The translations under genes and the position numbers were made by a program. Below are positions 1-7,400 of a stretch of 10,147 nt of DNA, piece by piece (the stretch's first letter is position 1; the number at the start of each line of letters is the position of its first letter). The DNA lies in contig JAEEHZ010000228.1 of NCBI GenBank assembly GCA_016281115.1, forward strand, positions 1 to 10,147, written 5' to 3'. The notes under the pieces were generated by a model. That model was given only the letters and a program-made list of their open reading frames with translations, was not told the DNA's origin and searched no databases. The stretch is from Clostridiaceae bacterium. GTDB taxonomy: Bacteria; Bacillota; Clostridia; Oscillospirales; Acutalibacteraceae.

Positions 1-58
1 ACAGCATAGGCAGAAAGACCAATACAGCGCACATCAATGATACAATTCGTTTTTTCAT
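1..58 (-). CDS. 5' end of a gene for an exported or membrane protein (partial)
   Basis: Only the first 19 codons and one further base lie in the window; the gene runs off the left edge. Reading the minus strand from the ATG at 58-56 gives MKKRIVSLMCAVLVFLPML. This is a positively charged start (KKR) followed by a continuous hydrophobic stretch, as in a Sec signal peptide or an N-terminal membrane anchor. The start is supported by an AAGGAGG ribosome binding site seven bases upstream. The gene lies 90 bp downstream of radA in the same direction and may be partly transcribed from it, although a weak promoter of its own is possible in the gap. The function cannot be told from this fragment. Confidence 0.72.
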   Translation of the reverse strand, partial: MKKRIVSLMCAVLVFLPML

Positions 59-63
59 AGTAA

Positions 64-73
64 TTCCTCCTTA
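64..73 (-). promoter_or_regulatory. Ribosome binding site of the left-edge gene
   Basis: The minus strand reads CTAAGGAGGAA just before the ATG at 58. The core is a near-perfect complement of the 16S rRNA tail, with a spacing of seven bases. It makes the short partial reading frame at the window edge believable as a real gene start. Confidence 0.75.
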
Positions 74-90
74 GTTTTATTTACCTACAT

Positions 91-119
91 AGTATAAACA
101 CATAAGAAGACGGTTTTTA
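91..119 (-). promoter_or_regulatory. Possible weak promoter for the left-edge gene
   Basis: On the minus strand a TATACT hexamer (plus-strand 91-96) could act as a -10 box, placing the transcript start about 25 bases before the ATG at 58. The hexamer at the matching -35 position 17 bp upstream (TAAAAA) is poor, so this rests mainly on the -10 box. Read-through from radA is an alternative, since no convincing terminator hairpin is visible in 59-148. Confidence 0.3.
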
Positions 120-148
120 GACAGGGATTTGCCGATCTTTTAAAATTT

Positions 149-1531
149 TTATTGCCTTGTTATCGAGAGATAAGCCTCTCTTATGTTGCTTACCCCCACA
201 AGCTCAATGCCTCCGAGCTCGCTCGGGGATTTTTTAAGATTGCGGTAGTTGTGCATAGGCAAAACGCATTTTGTAAAACCGAGTCGTGCCGCCTCTACAA
301 CACGCTCCTCTGCGTGTGATACGCTTCTTATTTCTCCCGCAAGCCCTACCTCACCGAAAACTATAACGTTTTCGGGTACAGGTACGTCCTTCAGACTGCT
401 TATAAGGGATATTGCCACCGCAAGGTCGACACTCGGCTCATCAAGGCGTAAGCCGCCTACAACATTAACGTAAGCGTCTGCGTTCGAAAAATAAAAGCCC
501 GCGCGCTTTTCAAGTACGGCTATTATCATCGCCATACGGTTATAGTCAAAGCCTGTGCACATCCTTCTCGGCGTGCCGAATCCCGTGCCTGCTGCCAAGC
601 CTTGTATTTCAGCCAATATGGGGCGTGTTCCCTCCATAACCGACGTAACACACGTTCCCGATACGTTTTTCGGTCTGCCTGCAATAAGCATCAAAGAGGG
701 GTTTTCGACTTCCCTAAGTCCTTTGTTCACCATTTCAAAAACGCCTATTTCATTAGTTGAGCCGAAGCGGTTTTTAATAGCTCTCAAAATCCGGTAGGTC
801 ATTTGTCTGTCGCCTTCAAAATAGAGCACTGCGTCCACAATGTGTTCAAGTACCTTTGGACCCGCTATTGCGCCGTCTTTGTTTACGTGGCTTACTATCA
901 TTATCGGAATATCAAGGCTTTTTGCGCAGCGCATAAAAAGGTTTGTACATTCACGTACTTGCGTGATACTGCCGGGTGATGAGCTTATTTGGCTTAAAGA
1001 CATTGTTTGTATGGAGTCAATGACCACAAGGTCGGGCTTCTCCGATGATATTCTGTCATATACAGTCTCGGCGTCCGTTTCGGTGAAAACAAAAAGGCTG
1101 TCGCTTTCAACACCGAGCCTTGAAGCGCGAAGCTTTAACTGACGCGCGGATTCTTCTCCGGATACGTAAAGTATGTTCATACCGTTTGCCATATTGCCGC
1201 ACATTTGCAGCAAAAGTGTGGATTTTCCTATACCCGGGTCGCCGCCGATAAGCACCAATGAGCCCTTTACTATCCCGCCGCCGAGAACGCGGTCAAGCTC
1301 GTTTATACCTGTTGAATATCTTTGCTCATCCAAAGTGTCTATGTCGTTTATCGAAATGGACTTAACACCGCTTAAGGGTTTTGGTTTTGCCGGAGCCGTT
1401 TGGTCTTTCACCGTGCGGACCTGCTCTGTCATACTGTTCCATTCACCGCAACCGGGGCATTTGCCGTACCATTTTACAGACTCGTATCCGCACTGCTCAC
1501 ATATGAATACATTTCTAGATTTTACAGCCAT
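149..1531 (-). CDS. radA: DNA repair protein RadA (Sms)
   Basis: RadA is a cytoplasmic, RecA-related ATPase that helps process recombination intermediates and extends D-loops during homologous recombination and repair. The 460-residue product shows the full family architecture. There is an N-terminal four-cysteine zinc finger (C11, C14, C25, C28) and a Walker A motif GDPGIGKST at 97-105. A Walker B-like strand LVVIDS lies near 168-173, followed by the RadA-specific KNRFG motif at 253-257. A C-terminal Lon-protease-like domain from about 280 contains the typical GEVGLAGEIR stretch at 393-402. The length is normal for the family. I chose the ATG at 1531 because AAGGAG lies eight bases upstream; an in-frame GTG at 1540 and an ATG at 1537 overlap or crowd that site. 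The gene is intact and transcribed divergently from the dockerin genes. The sequence suggests no functional link between them. Confidence 0.97.
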   Translation of the reverse strand: MAVKSRNVFICEQCGYESVKWYGKCPGCGEWNSMTEQVRTVKDQTAPAKPKPLSGVKSISINDIDTLDEQRYSTGINELDRVLGGGIVKGSLVLIGGDPGIGKSTLLLQMCGNMANGMNILYVSGEESARQLKLRASRLGVESDSLFVFTETDAETVYDRISSEKPDLVVIDSIQTMSLSQISSSPGSITQVRECTNLFMRCAKSLDIPIMIVSHVNKDGAIAGPKVLEHIVDAVLYFEGDRQMTYRILRAIKNRFGSTNEIGVFEMVNKGLREVENPSLMLIAGRPKNVSGTCVTSVMEGTRPILAEIQGLAAGTGFGTPRRMCTGFDYNRMAMIIAVLEKRAGFYFSNADAYVNVVGGLRLDEPSVDLAVAISLISSLKDVPVPENVIVFGEVGLAGEIRSVSHAEERVVEAARLGFTKCVLPMHNYRNLKKSPSELGGIELVGVSNIREAYLSITRQ

Positions 1532-1539
1532 TGTCATCA

Positions 1540-1545
1540 CTCCTT
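1540..1545 (-). promoter_or_regulatory. Ribosome binding site that decides the radA start
   Basis: The minus strand reads AAGGAG eight bases before the ATG at 1531. The same bases lie only two bases from the ATG at 1537 and overlap the GTG at 1540, so those upstream in-frame starts are unlikely. Confidence 0.75.
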
Positions 1546-1555
1546 ATTTTGCTAA

Positions 1556-1584
1556 ATTTTATCATATAAGCGTTTTTCTTTCAA
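1556..1584 (-). promoter_or_regulatory. Likely radA promoter (vegetative sigma factor type)
   Basis: On the minus strand, TTGAAA (plus-strand 1579-1584) and TAAAAT (1556-1561) are separated by exactly 17 bp. Each matches the sigma-70/sigma-A consensus in five of six positions. Initiation would fall near 1549, giving a short leader of about 18 bases that just includes the ribosome binding site. The surroundings are very AT-rich, so chance matches are possible. Confidence 0.5.
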
Positions 1585-1678
1585 GTTTATATTTAATACA
1601 ATTGTTAAATTTTATCAAATATGAATATTATATTCGATTATTTTGTTAAAAACCATATAAGTTTTCACATAAAACACA

Positions 1679-1707
1679 TTGACAATTTGCAGATGATTGT
1701 GTATAAT
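1679..1707 (+). promoter_or_regulatory. Perfect consensus promoter for the beta-helix dockerin gene
   Basis: TTGACA at 1679-1684 and TATAAT at 1702-1707 are both exact consensus hexamers, and the spacer is exactly 17 bp. Transcription should start near 1714, about 110 bases before the ATG at 1826. Such an ideal core promoter suggests strong basal expression of the exported protein downstream, with any control probably acting through the leader or an unseen regulator. Confidence 0.85.
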
Positions 1708-1713
1708 CACACT

Positions 1714-1811
1714 GTAAACTTAATTTGGATAGGGTTGCGGTTTGTGGCATTTTTCAGTGATCGCTCTCGTATCTGTGCGGCGAAAACCGCAGTAAGTTGA
1801 AATTTATTTAC
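1714..1811 (+). promoter_or_regulatory. Long 5' leader with nested inverted repeats
   Basis: The predicted leader can pair AACTTA (1717-1722) with TAAGTT (1793-1798). Inside that, TGCGGTTT (1736-1743) pairs with AAACCGCA (1784-1791), an exact 8-bp stem enclosing 40 bases. The two helices nest in the right order to form one long-armed structure ending shortly before the ribosome binding site at 1812. I could not match it to any riboswitch class I know. It could be a cis-regulatory RNA, a 5' stabilising stem, or an operator. No terminator-like T-run follows, so any control would more likely act on translation or stability. Confidence 0.42.
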
Positions 1812-1817
1812 GGAGGT
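1812..1817 (+). promoter_or_regulatory. Ribosome binding site of the beta-helix dockerin gene
   Basis: GGAGGT lies eight bases before the ATG at 1826. It is a strong match that fixes the start codon and the signal peptide. Confidence 0.8.
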
Positions 1818-1825
1818 AAAATATT

Positions 1826-4312
1826 ATGAAAGTAAGTAAAAAAATTATTTCCATAGCTTTGGCTGTGATGCTTGTGCTTACGTGCTGCGTTTCTGCTTTT
1901 GCTGTGGAAACCGATAAGGAACCCGTTGGCTCTATGCCGCCGGGAACTTGCGCGAAGGATATAAATATATCAAGCACAAGTGAATTCGCGGGATATCTTG
2001 AATTCAACAACACAGGCTACAGATTGCTGGAAACCGTATCAGTCCCCTATGTAGTAGAGGTGCCTTTTACGCCTGTAAACGGTGACTATTACATATCCTT
2101 ACATGGCTCATATACAGGTAATATCCAAATAGTTATTGCCGAAGATACAAAGCGCGATGTTAATATCGTTTTCAGAGATGTTCATATTCTTAAAAGAGAC
2201 GTGAGCAACTTTATATACAACTATTCAAACTGTAACGTTAATATTTATTTTGAGAACGAGAATATTATAAAACTTGATAAATACTCACAAGCGGGTACGA
2301 CCGAGCGTCCTTGGATGGACGGTATATTCAATTTGGAAGACGGTACTGTAAAGTTCTATTCTCTCAACAACAAATTGGATGACAGCTTTATGATAATTTA
2401 TTTGTTCGGCTGCGGATTTATGAGAGGAAACTATGAGTTTAACGGTGGTACGGTTACACTTGTTCAGGACAGAAGCAACAATAACTTTGTATACGAAGAT
2501 AACAGAGATTGGCGCGATTCAATAGGTATAATAACAAGTGGTACAGTAACCGTAAATGACGGTAAAGTTATATGCGCGCGCGCAAAATTAAATGACTTGC
2601 GTGTAAACGGCGGTGAGTTTATAGTTGACAACGATATGCTTCCGGCGTATAAGATCGAAAATACGGTTATTGACACTGCAGAATATCAAAACAAAACTGT
2701 AACCGCAAAAACAACTGCACTTCGAATGGACAACGGCGGTAGCATCAATATAACAGGTGGCACACTTTCAGTTACGGGCGGCGACTACGAGCAGGACGGT
2801 GCGGAATACCGCGGATGGGCCATTGCCGCTAACACCAAAGATGATCCTAACGGCATAAAAGATACAAACAGACTCAGCCTCAGCGTAACAGGAGGTAAGC
2901 TGAATGTTAAATCTGCCATGGCAAGCGCAATTCGTGACGTAAATACATTTGAGATAGGCGAGGGAGCCGAAGTAACCGTAGAACATTCCGGTAAGAATAT
3001 GGAAAACACCGTAGTTTGTGATGATCTCAAAATGACAGCCGGCAGCCTTAAAATAAATGCTCCCTCAGAGACAGAAATGAGTGCGTTGAACGCAACTAAT
3101 TCTTATACCCTTACAGGCGGAGAAATAAACATAGATTCTTACAACTGTATTAATTTAGGTTCTCTTTCAACGGAGATCAACGATGCCGCCATCACACTTA
3201 ACGCAAAGAACAGCGGTATCGTATCCGAAAGCCTGGATCTTGTTATGCGCGACGGCAAGCTTAATATCACAGCAGAAAAAGGCGCTTGCATAAGCAGTAA
3301 AGAGATTCGTGTATGCAGAATACACGGCGGTATAGTATCACTTATGGGTGCTTACGGTGTTGCTGCAAGCGATCTTATGAATGACGGCGACGTTCGCATT
3401 TACGGCGGTAACGTTCACGTTGCGAAAGCTGATAGCGAAGTTCAAAGCGGCAATTATGCACATTTTGTACAGACCAGCGCTACAACAGCCGATGCTACAG
3501 CAAGAAATGCCTTTAACGAAACAGAAAAGGTATTTCAGTGCGTTATAACAGGCCTTACACCTAACGAGCCTGTAGGACACATCTATTACGGGGATAAAGA
3601 ATACTTCGCAGGCAATGAAATAAAGGCTGACGAAAACGGCTTGCTCGCATTGTGGTTCCCTGTATCTGCAAACAATAACATAAAGCTTGGCGGAAATAAC
3701 ACAGAGTATACGTGCTCAAGATTTGAAGAAACATTAACAGGTGAAAATGTTTATATAGCAAAGGGTACGATTCCTGTAGATACAAATACTGACACTAATC
3801 CCGATACTTCTACAGAAGAACCTATTTCCGACGGCGATACACAGTTTATTACTCTTATCACAAACGGCGCTACAATCACGGTAGACGGCGTAGATTACAA
3901 CGATATGTATTCATTCCAGGCTATCAAGGGCGAGAATGTTGTTCTTCCCACACCTGTTCTTGCAGGCAGCACATTTAAAGAATGGAACACAGCACGCGAC
4001 GGCTCAGGCATCGGTATGACAGGCGTTTTGGCATCATTGCCGCAGAAAAACGTTACACTTTACGCCATATTTGAGAATAACGGCGGACAACCGTTGTACG
4101 GCGACGTTGACTGCAGCGGCGAGGTTAAAATGGAAGACGTAACTTCACTGCAGAAGATTATAGCTGCACTTTCAACTTATGAATCTTACGGCGCAATGTC
4201 AAAAATAAACGCAGACTGCGACGGAGACGGTCAGGGTTCTATGACAGACGTTACACTTATCCAGAGATACCTTGCAAAGCTTATTCCTTCTTTAGGACCT
4301 ACAATCGGCTGA
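1826..4312 (+). CDS. Exported beta-helix protein with InlB-type repeat and C-terminal type I dockerin
   Basis: This 828-residue protein is probably exported and attached to a cohesin-bearing scaffold outside the cell. Residues 1-26 are a Sec signal peptide (KK, hydrophobic core, likely cleavage after AFA). About 200-540 shows some twelve short beta-strand units of the type x-V-T-G-G-x-L-x-V, for example near 205, 262, 308, 355, 430, 474, 500 and 526. This is the look of a right-handed parallel beta-helix, as in pectate-lyase-like folds and in the Cthe_2159-type carbohydrate-binding family. No catalytic residues could be assigned. A Thr/Asp linker (about 651-670) leads to an InlB/Listeria-Bacteroides-type repeat (674-750, with FKEWNT and VTLYAIF). 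The dockerin (758-823) has both calcium loops: D760-D762-S764-D771 and D797-D799-D801-D808. Glycan binding or adhesion is inferred; an enzyme is not excluded. The next gene downstream also encodes a dockerin protein. Confidence 0.88.
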   Translation: MKVSKKIISIALAVMLVLTCCVSAFAVETDKEPVGSMPPGTCAKDINISSTSEFAGYLEFNNTGYRLLETVSVPYVVEVPFTPVNGDYYISLHGSYTGNIQIVIAEDTKRDVNIVFRDVHILKRDVSNFIYNYSNCNVNIYFENENIIKLDKYSQAGTTERPWMDGIFNLEDGTVKFYSLNNKLDDSFMIIYLFGCGFMRGNYEFNGGTVTLVQDRSNNNFVYEDNRDWRDSIGIITSGTVTVNDGKVICARAKLNDLRVNGGEFIVDNDMLPAYKIENTVIDTAEYQNKTVTAKTTALRMDNGGSINITGGTLSVTGGDYEQDGAEYRGWAIAANTKDDPNGIKDTNRLSLSVTGGKLNVKSAMASAIRDVNTFEIGEGAEVTVEHSGKNMENTVVCDDLKMTAGSLKINAPSETEMSALNATNSYTLTGGEINIDSYNCINLGSLSTEINDAAITLNAKNSGIVSESLDLVMRDGKLNITAEKGACISSKEIRVCRIHGGIVSLMGAYGVAASDLMNDGDVRIYGGNVHVAKADSEVQSGNYAHFVQTSATTADATARNAFNETEKVFQCVITGLTPNEPVGHIYYGDKEYFAGNEIKADENGLLALWFPVSANNNIKLGGNNTEYTCSRFEETLTGENVYIAKGTIPVDTNTDTNPDTSTEEPISDGDTQFITLITNGATITVDGVDYNDMYSFQAIKGENVVLPTPVLAGSTFKEWNTARDGSGIGMTGVLASLPQKNVTLYAIFENNGGQPLYGDVDCSGEVKMEDVTSLQKIIAALSTYESYGAMSKINADCDGDGQGSMTDVTLIQRYLAKLIPSLGPTIG
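3845..4075 (+). other. InlB B-repeat / Listeria-Bacteroides-like domain within the beta-helix protein
   Basis: Residues 674-750 of the host protein show the typical order of this small beta-grasp-like repeat. An opening strand with a GATITVDG turn is followed by a GENVVLPTP strand, then the FKEWNTARDGSG motif and a closing NVTLYAIF strand. Such repeats are common stalk or spacer elements in secreted Gram-positive proteins. Here a single copy sits between the Thr/Asp linker and the dockerin. Confidence 0.75.
4097..4294 (+). other. Type I dockerin domain of the beta-helix protein
   Basis: Two EF-hand-like calcium loops are each followed by a helix. The first begins GDVDCSGEVKMEDVT and the second ADCDGDGQGSMTDVT, followed by LIQRYLAKL. 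Ligand positions 1, 3, 5 and 12 are acidic or Ser in both loops. Position 10 is Met in both, and position 11 is Glu in the first and Thr in the second; these positions usually help set cohesin specificity. Confidence 0.92.
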
Positions 4313-4352
4313 TACTTTTAAATACCGATTGATCATAATATGATATAAAAAC

Positions 4353-4393
4353 CCTTCGCCCAATATTTTCTTTTTGGGCGAAGGTGATTTTTA
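4353..4393 (+). terminator. Rho-independent terminator after the beta-helix dockerin gene
   Basis: CCTTCGCCCAA (4353-4363) pairs perfectly with TTGGGCGAAGG (4374-4384) around a ten-base T-rich loop, followed by TGATTTTTATT. The 11-bp GC-rich stem plus T-tract is a strong intrinsic terminator. It lies 40 bp after the stop codon and 55 bp before the next gene, which implies that the protease gene is mainly transcribed from its own promoter. I could not identify that promoter with confidence in the short AT-rich gap. Confidence 0.88.
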
Positions 4394-4439
4394 TTAAACA
4401 AGATTTGTTTTATTGCCTATTGAGATAGCGAGTGATTTT

Positions 4440-7400
4440 ATGAGAAATAAATATAAGATTATTTCAATGATATTGTGTGTTGTTATTGTTTTGGGGGTTG
4501 TTTGTTCCGGCGTAACATCCGCGTATGATTTGCACGGTAAGGGCAGTAACGAAAGCTCTCAAAGGGGCGTTTACAACGCGCAAATAATCAGCCGACAGTA
4601 TGATCCCGCAAAAGATACCCTCGCGCAGGATATAAAAGAGTCTGCCGGGGTGTATGAATCCGAGGGCGGCTCTCATATAAGAAAAGACTCTTCCTCAAAA
4701 GTAAAGGCAGAGGCGTTACCTTCTTCATATTCATTGAGGGGCAGCAAGCATCTTCCGCCTATCACAGATCAGGGAAATATCGGATCTTGCGCTTCCGAGT
4801 CAATTACTTATATGCAGTTTTCTAATGCGGTATCACGCTATATTGAAAAATATAATATAGACGATTCATGGGATCCCTCAAAGAACAACTCGAATACATT
4901 TTCACCCAAATGGACTTATAATTTTGTAGGCGGTAAAACAAGTAATGTTTACGGAATTTTGGCGGAAAACGGCGGCGTTACATATGACAAATGTAAATTT
5001 GAGGACAGCGCTTTGGGTTCCGGTCACACGGGGAACTTAAACAAACAGACTGTATCCTGGGATTTGAACGGGATGTATGACGCTCTTAAATACCGTCTTA
5101 AAAGCACCGACGCTTACGATATGTACGATATGGAGGACTACGATAACAAATTTACTACATCTTCAGACGGAAAGAATATTCTTAATAAAATAAAAAGCGC
5201 GGTTCTGGCAGGAAATGTTGTTATAGCAAGCGGACAATCCGACAGATGGTTCTATTCAACGGCAAGCCGCAGCGGAGATATAGGAAAAAAAGGCGATTAT
5301 GTATTGATAGCGGCTCAAGGTAATGCCGTTGGCGGACACGCGGTATCAATAATAGGCTATGATGATAACATTGAAGCTGTTTTCGGCGGCGTTACAATGA
5401 AAGGCGCGTTTTTAATGGCAAATTCCTGGGGCAAAAGCTGGAAAAACCAGGGATATTGCTGGGTTATGTATGATTCAGTCAATCTGTCATCGCAGTACTC
5501 TGCACTCAATAATTCCGCATTATACAAAAGCGGTATGAATTTGACTATCGACGGCAGTTTGAAGGTGTATTCCGCAAACTATTTTGCGGAATCTTCCAAT
5601 TGGCAGTTTACAGATGTAGGAAGTAAAACAATAAACGGCAAAACTTACCGCAAATATACCATAGGCAGAGTATCTGGCTTGGATTCTTCTCTCGGACCGT
5701 TTATATCTTACAAAACGACTTCGGTATCCGAATCTTATACTGAGCTTACAAACATTGCCGACGAGTATTCGCAGTGGTGTATATTGCCGTATGAGGATGT
5801 TGTTAACTTAAGCGGATTCAATTCATCGTGTTATGATTCAAAGTACAAAGGCACATATTGGTTAATTGCGGCAAATCATAATAATCATGCGTTTTTGAAT
5901 ACAGGAGATAAAGTTTCTGTTCAGGGGCGTTTGACAAAGCTTACAACTCTTGATATTGTGAATTCGTCGGCTTGCTGTTCTTTGTCTTTGCCTGGCATTG
6001 CCGCAACTTCGCAGGGCGATAATTTTGAAAGCAAAATAATAGTAAGTGCGAGCCCCGTAACACAGTTATCAAGAAGCGTATCGTTTGAAAGATTTTATTT
6101 TACTTATTGGGACAGCGACATAATTGTAGGTATGCCGGATTTGGTTCTCGGTGTAACGGTGAGCGCATACGACAGAAACGATGTTTCAATGAAAATATAT
6201 AACAAGCGCGTTATAAGAGATTATGAAAAGCTTGTTTTGTTTGACGGAGCGGATAAAAGACCGTATAACGGATATTCGTTCAGCGGCGTTTCATCTGCGT
6301 CTTTATCACAGCCCGAAACAGCCACGTTTTATTTTAAGCTTGACGATATAAGCCTTTTCGGCAGTAAAGAATATACCGATTATTCCTGGGGCGCAAAAAT
6401 ATATTGCGATTCTTCAAAAGGTAATCCGGTAACCGTAAGCGGTATGACAGTAATAGCAGGTAAATCGGGCAAAACGCTTGCCGGCGGTACTCTTAATAAT
6501 CCCGTTACAATAAAAAACGGAAAAGACGAAACAATAGGATATTCAATTTCTTCTTATCCTATGGTCGACAGTGCTCAAACGCTCGGCTTAAACGCTGTAT
6601 GCAACGAAAGCGATATTACACTGGAATGGAATCCTGTATCTAATTCCAACGGATATCTTGTTTACAGGCGTTTGCTCAATGAAAACGAATGGACATTGTA
6701 TCAGACTATACCTACAGGACTTTCCTGTGGGTTTACCGACAAAAACGTAAACAGCAATTCGATTTATTGTTATAAGATAGTACCGTATTCATCATATAAC
6801 GGTCATACATCCTATGGCGGAGACGGGGTGGTGGCATATTGCTGTTTGATGGGAGAATCTTATATTACATCGTGTACCGAATGTGAGCAAGGACTTAAAA
6901 TCAAATGGAAAAAATCTAAATATGCCGACGCTTACCGTGTTCTTATGCGCAGTGCTACGGGAAGCATATGGTCAAGTGTGAATACCGAATACACCGGCAG
7001 TGAATGTATTCTGTACAATGCGCCAAAAGACAGTTCGTATTATTATACTGTGCAAGTGGTAAGGTATTTGGGCGGCGAGAATGTTTATAAGGTCTACGAT
7101 TACAAGGGCGTTGAAGGCTACGTCCACACACAGAGGGAAACAGACTTTAAAGCCGGTGATACTGTTACGCTTATGCCTAACGCAAGGCTTACAAATGCTT
7201 ACAAAATAGGCAACAGCGCACTTGACCTTAATTATGAAACCGTGTCTGTACAGGGGCCTTTTGCCACACTGAAAATTACGCCGGACTATAGCAGTATAAA
7301 AATGTCGATATCCGACTTTTTGGCGTGCTTCGGAATAACAGCCGATAATACCGAAGACTACTACGACTATGTTTTTGGAAATAAACATGAATTTATATTC

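Noticed and set aside
59..148. Intrinsic terminator after radA
   Set aside because: The region is AT-rich, but no stable GC-containing hairpin with a T-tract could be built on the minus strand.
249..1649. Plus-strand open frames opposite radA
   Set aside because: They mirror the codon structure of the intact radA gene and show no motif or translation signal.
1714..1811. Known riboswitch (cyclic-di-GMP, preQ1, fluoride or SAM type) in the leader
   Set aside because: The conserved core bases of those classes could not be found by eye; only generic stems are supported.
1826..1905. Possible lipoprotein signal (LTCC) in the beta-helix protein
   Set aside because: The residues around the cysteines do not fit a lipobox, which needs a small residue such as Ala, Gly or Ser just before Cys; here it is Thr or Cys. 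An AFA signal peptidase I site follows.
4413..4439. In-frame TTG start upstream of the peptidase ATG, adding nine residues
   Set aside because: No ribosome binding site lies before 4413. The extension would put two acidic residues ahead of the basic signal-peptide start at 4440, where a proper signal peptide begins.
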